NCBI GenBank assembly: GCA_002633005.1
Contig: NMRA01000804.1
Location: 74,417 to 138,416, forward strand
Reading direction: 5' to 3'
Source: Phoronis australis
Lineage: Eukaryota; Phoronida; Phoronidae
DNA: 64,000 bases
This document shows positions 36,152-49,019 of this stretch, piece after piece. Made by a program: the position numbers and the translations under genes. The notes beneath the pieces are model-generated. The model was not told the DNA's origin and made no database searches. It saw only the letters and a list, made by a program, of their open reading frames with translations. Position 1 is the first letter of the stretch. The number at the start of each line of letters is the position of its first letter.

Positions 36152-37440
36152 GTATACTAAATATAGGCCTACAGGTTTGAGCCGATATGGGTAAAAATGG
36201 ACAAATGAAATCTGACTCGAAATTAATGCCATTAAAACTAATCTCATCCTTGAGTAAACCTAAGAACCTGAGGTTCCTAGAGTAAACTATATACTTCAGT
36301 ATTTACCGATGTTGGAAAAGTTAGCGACCGTTCATCGGCTGCTGCTAAAATTGTGATGTGTTCTCTTGAGTCGGCTTTTTGCGATTACGTCACCTGACCA
36401 TTACCAATTTCTTTTCCCCCGATTTTTTATTGAGTGTTCATCGCTGCCGGTACCTAGGTTGCATACATGTTACAACAAACTATCAGAACTTGTTTCACTT
36501 TGTTACAAGTTTTTAGTATTTTTATACCAGCAAACCGAATTTCAGAACAATCTTGGTGCTGCGAAGCTGTCATAATGTCCCGAAAGACGTCTCGAATTTT
36601 AGAAAATGGCGCGTGCGCCGTGTCACGAGCGTGCTTTTTTGAAACAAACGATACTTCTTTGTTACAAAAGGCGGCAAATTATGCTACCAGATGACGTTTA
36701 GTTGATTGTTTTCCACTTAAACGACTGCAACGAACAATGTGAGTGTCGGGTGATTCTCAGATTTTGCATGCGCCCCCGCCAGTCCGTTTGCTTTATGTAG
36801 CCTAAGTTTTACGACGAGGTGACGAGCATAAGTCAAAGTCACCGGTGCAACTATACCCAGGTAGTCAACGGCTGTCTGAAATTTTGAGGTTAACGGAGCT
36901 CAACACATAGTGGTACGATAGTCTTCATACAGCTATGATCGGTAACTTACCAACCCTTCAAGTTAACAGAGCTGAGTATTGGCTGACAGCTGGCTGACTA
37001 GAGTCCACATTGCCCACGGCACAGTCACACCAGTGTAAGGACTGGCTGACTAGAGTCCACATTGCCCACGGCACAGTCACACCAGTGTAAGGACTGGTTG
37101 ATGATGATGATGACTGGGTATCACTTTGTGTTGCCTCAGCTCAAACAGGTATCCCTGGTGACCCGACAATTCACACTAAAATTTCTTATTCTGACAATAT
37201 GAAAAACGCAACTTGACTGCACGCTAACACAGGACAGTGACTTTGCCCCCGCCAAATACGTCACGAGAAGCAGCGCTCCAAGCCGGTAATTTTTTGAGCT
37301 TCGTTAGAGAATAAAAGTTTACTTTTTGTTGTTGAATTATTTGTGAAAATAATCAACAATTCATAGAAAACTATCCAGAATTTGTTCAGAATAAAATACA
37401 GTTCCCTTTTAAGTTAACTGAATTAACCCCAACAAAAGTG
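36152..37440. repeat. Intergenic DNA with a 52-bp tandem duplication
   Basis: Two copies of a 52-bp unit (tggctgactagagtccacat...) start at 36991 and 37043, nearly identical. The rest has no recognised feature; 36.6-36.9 and 37.2-37.3 kb are somewhat CpG-richer than the surroundings. Confidence 0.7.
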
Positions 37441-39235
37441 TCATGTTCATGGAACAAAACTACATAAAAGGATGACTTCTTCACGGAAGCGTCCTACAAA
37501 CGAGTCCCTTTTCTTTGAATTCACTTTCAACAAGAGCAACGCGGAGCGTTGAAATGCACCCACGAATGCATTGCAAATAGTGTGCTTTCAGGGTTATTTA
37601 TTTGTATCATAAAAATGGCCACTAGATGTTGCAAAAACATACAATCCATCCAAAAACAGGAACATGCCATATTTCCTAAAAATCTGTCAAGGTACTTCAG
37701 AGACACAAAGGAAAACAGAATAAAATGAAATTGCCACTAGTTGGCACAGTTTCCGTTGGATCCCCCTAAAAGTCGTCGTCATCTGTTGCTATTTTCATAT
37801 AAATACACTTACTAAATTTAGTAAAGATCCTGCAGTGGGTTTAGGAGATACAACTATGGGCGCAAAACAAAACTACCACTAGGAGGCGTCACAGTAGTCA
37901 GTCAAAGGTCGTCTTCACACTGAGAACATATATGCCAATTTTCAAATGATTTGGTTGACAAATGGGTGGACACCAAAGACAAGATTTGAAAACAGCAAAA
38001 ATGGCCACTAGGTGGTGCAAAAACAGGAAGATAGCGTCATCACACCAACAGATGCCTATATTTAAAATTTTATGAAAATCTGTTGAGGACCTTTGAAGAT
38101 ACTAAAACTAAAATTGCCACTAGGGGGTACAGCAGTAGTCAGATATGTACAAAAGTCGTCGTCGACCGTAGTCAACATCATATAAATACATTTGCAAAAT
38201 TAAGTAAAGGTCCTACAAACAGTTTAGGAGACACAGCCATGAGCGCAAACAAAATGCCACTAGGAGGCGCCCCAGTCATCGAAGTCGTCAGAAAATCATC
38301 GTCAGCTGTCCAACTTATAGTAAAAATATACATGCCACTTTTCACAATTATCCTGAAAACGGTTTCGTTGATAGATTAGTGGACGCCAAAAAAAATCGAA
38401 AACAGTAAAAATGGCCAGTAGGAACAGTAAAAATGGCCAGTAGGTGGTGCAAACTAGGTCGAATTCATCTGAAAATGGAGAGATGGCGACACCTCATTAA
38501 TAGATGCCTATATGCCAATTTTTATTACGATCAGGTTCTTTGAAGATAAAGAGGTAAACGTAAAAAAAATAAAATTGCCACTAGGTGGCACACCAGTAGT
38601 CAGATCTGTCCGAAAGTCGTTGTCGTCTGTTGTTAACGTCATATAAATATAGTTACTAAATTTCATAAAGATCCTGCAAATAGTTTAGGAGATACAGCTA
38701 TAGGCGCAAAAAAATGCCGCTAGAAGGCGCCACAGTAGCCGAAATCGTAGGAAAATCATCGGAAAATCATCGTCAACTGTCCTTTCTATAGTAAGAACAT
38801 ACATGCCAATTTTCACAATCATCCTTTGAGCGGTTTGGTTGATAGAGGGGTGGATGCAAAAAAACTCGAAAACAGTAAAAACGGCCATTAGGTGGCACAA
38901 ACTACGTCGAATCCATCAAAAAATGGGAGGAAAGCGTCATCTCACTAATAGGTGCCTACATACCAAATTTCATGAAAATCCGTTAAGGACTTTTGAAGAT
39001 ACAAAGGTAAGTGTAAAAAACTAAAATTGCCACTAGGGGGCACACCGGTAGTTGGATCCATCCGAAAGTTCGCTCATGCCGTCCTATTCATGAATAGAAC
39101 ATATGTGCCAAATTTCATGAATGTAAGTCAAAGGGTTTTGGAGATAGAGCAGCGGACGACGGACGGATGCCGGACGGACGGACGGAGATGACGGCATAAT
39201 GCGTCCACATATAAATATGTGGGCACATAAAAAGG
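37441..39235 (+). repeat. Composite tandem repeat with 'GCCACTAGGnGG' modules and a GGAC tail
   Basis: Modules carrying tggccactaggtggtgcaa (near 37615, 38000, 38436, 38880), attgccactaggnggcac (37730, 38111, 38573, 39025) and gcgcaaa..gccactaggaggcg (37860, 38243, 38703) alternate. The higher-order unit is ~385-460 bp, repeated about four times. It ends in cggacggacggacgg and a hairpin-forming cacatataaatatgtg (39206-39221). It has no coding capacity. Confidence 0.85.
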
Positions 39236-39559
39236 GTAGGTGTCCTAATTTTCCAGCTGCATCCCAAGTCAAAAATATATGCGGGACCTCCACATCACGT
39301 GAACCCCAAAATGTACAGTAATTAACAGACACCAGCATAGCACAACTGTGCTAGGCCCCAAAAAGCATAACTTTTCTCTACTTTTCTCTAGCACCACAGT
39401 TTCACAATCCAGACATCAGCCTCATTTTAAGCCTTCATGTAGACTTTTATCTTTCATCATGCCCCACACACCACTTATCTACCAAGATGAATTCATTATA
39501 CCGGTCCCAATTGAAATATCCGTTAACAAGCCAAATCCAATTACATCATTTTTAGCTAA

Positions 39560-40290
39560 TTGTTATCGCATTTCGGCCATCTTACCAGAGATTAGTATTT
39601 TTTACCTTACTTACCTATTACTTGTAATTGTATTAGTCATACAAATGACCTTACTTGGAATTGTATTAGTCAAAATAAATGACCTTATATCGCCTACCCC
39701 GGCCTTGGTTTCATCTCTGCCTTGGTAACGAGGTTGCGACGCACGAACTATATAATATACCATTCGGGACATATGTCGATCATAAATGATATTTCACTCG
39801 TTAAATGTATTTATATGAGCATATGGACCCGTCTTACTCCTTTCCCCCCTCAATTCGGTCTAGTCCATTAATTCCTTTGTGTAGGACTACTCGTCGTTCT
39901 ACCAGCTTCATTGGTCAATTGTAATCACGTACCCAGAGTTTGGTCAGCTCTGGGCTCTCATAGGCTGATGATTGTCACATGTCCTTAGGAATTCACATTG
40001 TTCGTTCCCGCCTCGTCGACGTACATCTAAAAATTCTCAAGTTTTTCCCATCCCCCTTTCTCTCATTCCCTTGTACCTCCACATGGCCGCGCTTTTCATT
40101 TGCCCATCTTACAGAGATTAGTATTTTATACCTTACATAGTCACTAACTATTACTTGTAATTGTATAAGTCATGATAAATGACCTTATGTCACCTACCCC
40201 GGCCTTGGTTTCATCTCTGGTAACAAGCTTGCGATGCACGAACTATAAAATTATAAATCATTCGGGACATATGTCGATCATAAAAATTGA
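39560..40290. repeat. Diverged direct duplication, ~190 bp
   Basis: 39580-39785 and 40113-40285 share cagagattagtatttt, taccccggccttggtttcat, and cattcgggacatatgtcgat, in the same orientation about 530 bp apart. The frame at 39348-39728 over the first copy looks like chance. Confidence 0.85.
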
Positions 40291-40299
40291 TTCTGGTCA

Positions 40300-43200
40300 C
40301 ACTTTCCACAAGGTACATTAATTTCAGAAGCCAAACAGTTAAAAACATCACTAGATTCTGGAATGATATCGTTGAATTTATTTCAGCCAATGTTTTATGC
40401 TGTTATGTCATTGCTAACATGGCAATTTTCCTGCACCACACATAGATCAGTGCTTGCCATAAGGAGAATTGATGATATATATCAGCAGTTCTTGTACAAA
40501 TATTCTGACCAAGCAAGACGTTCTAATTGACCACGCACAACTGCAGGCATTTATTCAAGAGTCGCTGGTTCACTAGCGCCACATGGTGGCATCCAATGCT
40601 TCTCACTAATCACACTACAACACCAATTCAACAGATGGTCATTAACTGAGCTCAACAGTGAGATAGACCTACAACTGTTCTGCATTACTGTACATCAACA
40701 ATGAAAACATTACTTTGATGAAACCTGTGGCAAACTAGAACAAAACAGATAACACAGGAATGAAAACATTAGTATCACGCCTTTTAGTTTACTGGTTTTC
40801 CACAAGGTGGTCTACCAACACTGTGATACAGGATAGTGGGTAACTTACCAATCAACGGTTATCACAGGGAACAGGCAATAACTTTTGAAAGAAAGTACAA
40901 TGAAAACCAGAGAGCTCAACAAGTTCAGACTTGCATGTCAATAAATTTTGTCTTTTTGATGTTCTTTGATTCTTTACTCTTGCAATTCTTTTACCCCATA
41001 CCATCTTCAAATACATTCCACTTAAGAAATGAGTTCCTAAACGTTATACCACAAATTAATCAATTATAAAACCCAACAAAAGCTATGTAGCCACATTGGT
41101 TTGGCTTTTAAGGCTATGAAAATTTAAGAAAATAGCTTTAAGTGAGCGTAACAGTACTTACTTAAACAGGTAAATTACCTGTATTAGAATGAACTTGCCA
41201 ACTCTGGCATCTTGTTATGGTGAATAGTAAAACTGGAACATGGTTTACATGCATAGATTTACAGTAAACAGTGACTAACAATAACATGTGTTGACTAACA
41301 ATAACATGTGGTGACTAACAATAACATGTGGTGACTAACAATAACATGTGGTGACTAACAATAACATGTGGTCCCTACAAACTGTAAAAAAGATTTATCT
41401 CAGTTCACATGAGTTTATTTATCAGCCTTATACAGATCAATTTTTTGGAAATCCTATAATTTGAAATTTAAATGAATTTCAAATTTATGTAAATAACTGC
41501 TATTTGTTATGTTAACGTGAAATTATGACTGAATATTGCATAAAGGCCAAGTCTAAAAAAACAAAAAAAAACAAAAATAATAATGCTTACTCTTGCATTT
41601 GAATTTTCTGGAAAAATGATTACCAAAAATAAAAAAACAATTGTTAGCATAGAAATGAATAACTAAAACTGTTTTTCCTTATTTTTCCCCATAATTCATG
41701 TCTAAAGCATTTCACTGTGAAATTTTTTACTTTTAAAAAATAATGAGGAGAAATGATCATCTTTCCAACTCCCTTCAGTTTACAACGGTGGGTAGAAAGT
41801 TTGTCAGTTTTGAAAATATGACATGGTTCTCTGGTGAAACTCAGTTAATCAGACAATTACATTCTCTGATTCTTGAATCAAGTCTTCCTGTTTTTGAATA
41901 ACAACAGCAAACTCAGTTGAACCTTGACCTTAACCCCACCATTGTTGTGTTCTCGTCACTGTTTACTTCAGCTCTGAGGTTGTTTGTGATTGGTTGTTTG
42001 GGTTGTTCACCCTTTCTGATGATTTTTGGACAAGTGAAATAAAAATTCGGCATCGATAACTGCCAAAGCATTGTTGTCTAGTGTGTGTTAAAACTTAATT
42101 ATACCTTCCTAAAAGAACAGTTTAGCCAGAAATTAACTACAGGTACTAAACTGAAAAGAAAGAATTTGTTACTGGGAAAACATCAGTGAAAGCACTTATA
42201 AAATATTGTGCCGGAAGTCGTGCATGATTAGTTATGTTATTCTGAGTGGAGTCTGTAGATATCCTCATAAAGGATAAGCTCAGTAACCATGGCAACGAAG
42301 AGGCCCACACAGTCATAGTGTGGCCTATTTCAAGAAGACAGACAGTCTATAGACTGCAGTGTGTAAAAACACGCCTAGTTTGTATCAACATTTTGCAAAA
42401 ATGTAAGGAAATGCATCAGTGAAGCAAGAATGGCACCATCCAGGACACTGTGTGTGCAGGGAGTCTATTTCGTGAAAAGAGACATAATTCTCAAGACAGA
42501 AATTAGGTCTTTTGCTAATGACTTCACAATTGCTGGATAAAGGTTTAATTATGAGGGGCGGAAAGGGTAAAAATTGTGAAAAAAAAAGAAAATCAACTCT
42601 GTTTTGTAAATTCAATTCTAGTTAATTAATTCAACCTAATTTAAATAAAAATCAAACCAGTTTGATAATTCATCTTACTTCGAAAATTTCAATTCAACTC
42701 AATAAAATTCATCCTGTTCAGAAGATTCATTGCTTTTATTAAGTCAGATGCTGGTTTAAAGGTTCATGTTACATGCAATAATTCTGTTACGGAGATTCAG
42801 TCAACATTCGTAATTGATCGTGTAAAATCAATGGTGTTTGAATAGAAAATTATACTGTTTCGAAGATTCTATTTTGCAAACCTTGTCAGTGGGAAGTGAA
42901 ACCAGTTTATCATGTGATTGAAAATGGCGGAGCCCACTCTGGCACTCGTTGTCCATGAGATTAAAAATATTCAAGAACACATTCTGGAAGACGATTTTTA
43001 TGACGGAAATATATACCAGCTGGACCATTCGTCTCAAGGCTTTTGGAGCGGCGTTATTACTGATAAGGGCCTCAGTCTTTCATAGCGAGATCAGTTTTAG
43101 GAACCACCAACAGGATTGACAAAACAGACTCGATTTAATAAAACACAATCGATTTTTCAACAGGGTTAGTTTTGTGAATCGCCAACAGAATTGACAAAAC

Positions 43201-44445
43201 AGGGTCAATTTTGAAAAGCACGCTTGATTCTCCAGAACTGGTTCGCTCTTAACAGGTTTGTTTTACAAAACAGGAATCATTTTTAAGTAGTATTAAATTT
43301 ACAAAATAGGATTTAATTATATTATATAGGATTGAATTTATTAAACAGAGTTGCATCTATAAAACAGGGTTGGTTTTCTTATTTTTCACAATTGTTGCCC
43401 TTTCCACATGGTAATTACAAGTACATGGTAGTCTAGAACTAATTTTTCTCAATCACTAGTAGTCCTGTGTATATTCTTAGACACTGGCTTCATCATCGAT
43501 GAATACAGGTTTAGCCAAGTTATTATGAGAGTATTATAATCTAGAAGTAATTTAGAAATTTTCTCAATAACAGGCATATTTTCAGATGTAGGACTGTGTG
43601 TGGTGTAAGATCAAATTTCCCTCATGAAACAGTGACCAGAATAACTTTAAATTGAAAAACAGCCAAGCACTCGACAATAGTCACATACAGGGGCACACAG
43701 ATTTTGAGAACCAGTTTGATGTCTATTATTCAGAGAAAACTTGTTCTCAAAATGCAGGTATTACCCTATGCTCTTCATTCCTCAACCATTTTGTGTCACA
43801 AGCTTCATTATCTCAGTGTTGCTGTTTCAAAATAAAACATGAATGAAGAACAATTTCAAAAACCAACAGGTCAGTACTGCCGTAATTGTCTGAAGTTCAA
43901 CTCGTAAAGAAGAGACAATGCAGCTCACTTGTTTGTGCTCCAGGCTTCGGTTTGAGAGGCAGGTGCTCAAATCCAGGCTTAACTAACAGACAATGGAGCA
44001 CTGCAAAAAGAGCTGGGTCTTGGTAGTGATTGTATTCAAGGCAGTGAATGACAACCTGGATGTACAGGTAATATGAAAGGAGGTGTGGTGTCTTGGAAAG
44101 GCCAATGGCAAATGCAACCACATACATACTGCTATTAGGTCAGGTTTCACGAAAATTTGTCTGGTTGAGAAATAACTTGGCCAATAGAGGTGCTTAGAAC
44201 AACAAACACTAAGTGAAAACTCAGCTACATGAAATGCCATTTAGGTAAGACTACAGCCACCTCAAGGTCATCTTCAGGTCACCTTCTTAAAGGTTTGTTG
44301 ATTGAGAGAATTCAGATAACAGAAACAAAATATTTAAGATACCTGGACAGTTTTGTCAGGAAACTGACCTGCATGCAGAGACTGCCATAAGGAGAATTGG
44401 CCAGTATTTTCTGAGCCATTTCATTCTTATCTTCCACCCTAATTA
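40300..44445. other. AT-rich intergenic DNA
   Basis: Apart from the 20-bp minisatellite I see no gene. About 43700-43760 shares gagaaccagtttgatg and a following attcag..gagaaa pattern with 1930-1985. 42.6-43.4 kb is rich in ttcaattcaa/acaggattgaattt words, likely a degenerate simple repeat. Confidence 0.5.
41271..41370. repeat. 20-bp minisatellite, five copies
   Basis: Repeats of gtgactaacaataacatgtg are nearly perfect. Confidence 0.93.
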
Positions 44446-44449
44446 AACC

Positions 44450-44665
44450 ACAGATCTGCCTTCTTGCCCTGAATGTGATTTGTGTTTGTAGGCTCCACCC
44501 GATGACACGTGATTGGTCAGAATATCAATGTTATGCTAATTACTCATAAGAAGGCAGATAGGATGCCTTTGTAAATGCACATTTTATAGGTCTGATCTGC
44601 CAGACATCCTATCTGTCCATAAACGTGATTATTTTGTTGTGATGGACCTTCCAGATCTGGCAGGC
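44450..44665. mobile_element. Nested inverted-repeat element
   Basis: ATCTGCCTTCT at 44453-44463 is the exact inverse of 44549-44559. GGCAGATAGGATG at 44553-44565 pairs with 44605-44618 with one mismatch. Such nested palindromes suggest a MITE or foldback element. The borders are uncertain. Confidence 0.4.
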
Positions 44666-44669
44666 GGGC

Positions 44670-47600
44670 AACTCTGGACAATCAGAAAACCACTTTCCAC
44701 TCAATTTTATTGTATTTTAATTAGATACGAGTAACCTGTACAATTAAAATCGTATTTTCATTTATCACCCTTTTTGTGGACAGAACCAGAACCAGAGATA
44801 ACGTGTCTAGCGTATACTCCCTGAAGCCCCTAAGTCTACTTCACAGCCATAATAGTGGTATGCGTCACATCTGAACATGATACAAAGAGGTAACTTAGAC
44901 ATGTTGCCAGCGTTTTCACCAACTAAAGTCCTGTGCTCTCACAAAAACCAACATCGTGCTTCCACGTAACATAGGTCGCCTGCTCATCTACAATCAAGGA
45001 TTACACACAGCCCCAAGACCTTGCAAGGTTTGAACCTATTCCTCTAACCATGACCTCAGCTGCCTGAAGTAATTTCTGACTCACTTCTGGGTTCTCCATC
45101 CCCCAAAGGTATATGTGATCCACTTCCATTATAAAAAGATTGGCAATACTAATACCCAGTCCACTAAATAATCATATGCTTAGAACATGTCAACTATAGG
45201 GCCACCAAAAGCTTTAGCATAAACATATAAGAACTTCAAAATATAAGAATATTTCAAACTGGTTGACGAACTTGAACCTACGCATGCTACTTTGGACCTC
45301 GTCCATTGTAACTTCATTTCATTTCAAATACAACTCGATGATTTCAAATATCTCCTTTAAACTTTAATTAAAACTTGCGATTTTCTTAAAATAGGCTTTT
45401 TTAATTAATTGCAGAAGTCACTAGATGCTAGTTAGAAAAATACCCTATCTACAATTCTTTAACTTTATTTTGTTTTAGGGTTGTTTTAGTTTAATTCCAA
45501 TACATGATACCTTTTCACTGAAAACATATGGGTTGTAGATTGCATGAAGTCTAGTCTTCAGTTCTACAATAAAACGGGAAACCATCCAATCAACAGCTCT
45601 GATACAATCATCCAATCAACAGTTCTGACCCAACCCAACTTCATTACAGTCTCATGTCCTTTAATCCAGAAAAACTAAATACCAAATCCATTATTTATTC
45701 TCAGAAACGACAGAATTCACACATCCCTTGCGAGACAGGTTAGAGCAAACATGGTTTAAAACTGCATTGCATCTTTAAGCTGGCTAAAACCAAAAATCGA
45801 ACTGGGCCCTTAAATCTTGTTAAGTTATTCTCGTACTATTCCTATATAGCATTCTATTTCCATTGCCATCCCAAATCACAGGCAACGTGTACATGAGCCA
45901 CTTCTGAGTTCGCAATTTTAGAGTTGATCAAGCTCAATAAAGGTTGAACCGTTGCATCCAGTCCGGTCACTGGTGGCGTCCATGTTTTTGAACTGGTAAT
46001 TGAAATAGCATCCTACCACAGTAAGGACTTTTATGAGACCACAGTAATTGATGAGAGTAAGAAACCCGATTTGATTTTCATTTTAGCTAGCTAAGAGGGC
46101 GAAATCCACCTTTAAATAAAAATAATGAATTAGGTTTTCAATGACCCTTTTTCCCTAATTCTTCTCTCATGTTAGGCAAATCTTTTCAACAGAAGCTAAC
46201 CGGGTTTTTTATTCAAATCGATGATTCCACAAGCAGAAGAGAAAAATTTATGTTAATGCATTCGACCTTTCACCAGCGATAAGGTTTGAGTACGCATGCC
46301 AATTAAAATGTCTGCCACTGATCAATACTAACAAGTTCAATTGTTTATATGATCACATAATAATGGCAGAGAAGTAGGCCTAGTTTGAGTATTAACACAG
46401 AATGAGTGTCAAGTTACCTGAAGTTACAGGTGACAAGGGTTATTCAGACTGTGTGCACTGATCTATTCTCGCCCGGAGCATAAATTGCTGTTAGAAGCCG
46501 GGGCCCTGACTCACCAGAGGGAAAAGTGCCTGTGCCTTTTTAAAGAGGAATGTTGTGTCATTTTTTTACTAGTATGGAAATTTTCGCACCGTTTTTACTA
46601 AGACTAGGAGGAGAGGAAGTTTGCAAGGTTTATTTGTTGCATTGCTTTTTATTGCAATGATATAAAAATCATGAGGAGAATTTTTGATCATTCTGAGGGG
46701 ATTTTTTTGACTTAATTGTTTAGAGGGAAATTTTTTGACTTGATAGGGGGAATTTCAGGTAACTTTTTAATATTATTGAGAGAGGAAGGGTCCAAAATTT
46801 GGCCACAATATCGAGGAAACGAGGGCCCTGGACACAATACCTATGAATACAGGATTTTGGTTTGCCATTGTGACTTTCCTAATTCAAAAATAAGTACACT
46901 CAATCAAGAGCAGATGACTATTAGTGCTTGTGGAAGATCACCTTAAATCAAAAACCTGCCAAATTTTCTCTTGAACAAACAAATGAATGTATCCTTTGTC
47001 AATCCCATTACAACAATACGATAAACCAATTTTAGAGCAAACAATCAAATAAAAAGTATTCCGAAACAATACTCGTTCAACATGACATTAAAATTTTAGT
47101 TAACAAATTTTTGCTTTTTGTTTGTACAGCGAAAAAATGACCATGGAATTAGACTTTTTGAGAATTTAAAAGCACAATTCATATAGAATTTGTTTACAAA
47201 ATGTTCTCGTTTTTGTGATCACTTGTGATTGCTGTCGAGATAAATTTTATTTTAAAAACTGGTAGAAATATAGAAACTATTACAATTGATGGAAAATAAA
47301 TAAGTGACTCTAAGCATAAACACAAGAATTATTAACCTTGATTCTCTTAAATATGAGCACTCAGCGTTAAATTCACTAATTTGTGACTGGGAACAAACAG
47401 AAAATTATTACAAGTAGTAATAAAAACAGTGAATTAAAGTTTGCAAAAAATATACTTTTTACAAAACTGTTATTCCTTAATTTAGGTTATTCTCAATGTT
47501 TGTGGATTTTTTTCAAAAATACAGCACTTTGTTTAAACACATAATTTATGCGTGGCACACTTCAATTGACCAATTGACTTCAATCCACCAGCCCTTTTTT

Positions 47601-48870
47601 GACCGGATGATTTTCCACTCTTCCAGCAGTTTTGAACGATTTCTACTTAAGACAGTGGCTTGAATCACGTGAAACATTGCACACTTCTTTCATGGCCCAC
47701 AACATTCTGTTCGAACATCTGAGATATTGGCGACAGACTTGGGACGTTGTTTTGAAAAAGGACCCTCAAGATTTTTAACATAAACTCTTCACTTATTTTG
47801 TAAAAAATAATAGCCAAATATCATCATTTTGCTATTTTTCAATGTCTCACCTTGCTATAAATACTGTGGACTTGACTAAACATTGTTTAACAGCATCTCT
47901 ACAGTTGAACATCAATCTCTTAATCATAATCTTTAGTTGAAAAATTTGGCACATTAAAATTTCACTTATCTACCATTAAAAAGGTGAAGAATAACCCTAA
48001 ATCAAAAATATGAAATACGATTTCCTGCGAATTGATAGTAACAATATATAGTTCAGACACAAACTCGCCTGTCGCAAAAACGGTAGTCACGTGATTATTA
48101 AAGTTTATCTGATGATTTGAAACATTAATTCAGATTCTCCAGTAATGGAGGGTTGAAAATGAACAGTAAAATGTTATTTGATGAAATCTGATAGCACTTC
48201 AAGAAAGTTGGTCATTACCTGTTGAGAAATAAAGGTTATCCCACATACATAGGAATACTATCTCAAATTCATTTCAACTGGGAATGTCCCAACTAGACCT
48301 TCAGTTTTGTCGAGACTTTCCCAAATAAAATGAATTCAAGATACGATATGGTAGCAGTTTTCTTATGTATGTGGGATTACTTACTAATAGAAATATTTGC
48401 CCGGTGGTGATCACTGCACTGTATAATAACAGTGGAACTGTGCTGATTTGCAGAACTAGGGAAAGTTGATATAAGGACAATATCGCAAAAAATTGCCAAG
48501 GAAGCTGTGAGCAAACAAAATGTGTCAGTAAAAACAACACATAAGTTGGTCACAATTTCTTGTAAACATCTTAGTTTTCAGTTTAGATATACTGTATTCA
48601 TCCACAACAAAACATTTGCATTTCAGTTGCATTTGATTTTGACTGGCTTTGTTGGGGATGCTATTTAGCCGACAATTGACCTATTTATGATGACTCATAT
48701 TCAAATTAGCGAGGCCTAAAAATAGCCGCCTGATCACTGTGCGTCGAAATTTTAATTCATCTTTGCTGCTTTTAGAGCAGTAAAACTGACACCTTGGATA
48801 ACTTTTTAGGTAACCCAAATGAGCAACCCCAATCAAACTTGGAGTTGTACACGAAAATTATATACTCCAC
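44670..48870. other. Intergenic DNA without recognised features
   Basis: AT-rich sequence with short open frames only. A short duplication (atccaatcaacag..tctga) lies at 45584-45627. Nothing else seen. Confidence 0.5.
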
Positions 48871-48878
48871 CAGGGCCG

Positions 48879-49014
48879 AGTTGCATAAAGCTTCATAAGT
48901 TATCCTCTGGATAAGTTTGTTGCATGACATCAGGTGCATTGTTCAACAATAACAACCTGACATGTGACAATGCGACGTCATTGTTGCTCTACAGCGTATA
49001 ACTTTTATGCAACT
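48879..49014. mobile_element. 136-bp MITE with perfect 11-bp TIRs
   Basis: AGTTGCATAAA at 48879-48889 is exactly inverted at 49004-49014. The flanks (gggccg and ggactcc) are loosely complementary, so the TIR may be longer and worn. The core is non-coding. Confidence 0.6.
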
Positions 49015-49019
49015 GGACT

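Noticed and set aside
39348-39728. 126-codon hydrophobic frame
   Set aside because: Lies over a duplicated non-coding block; hydrophobicity follows from T-rich sequence.
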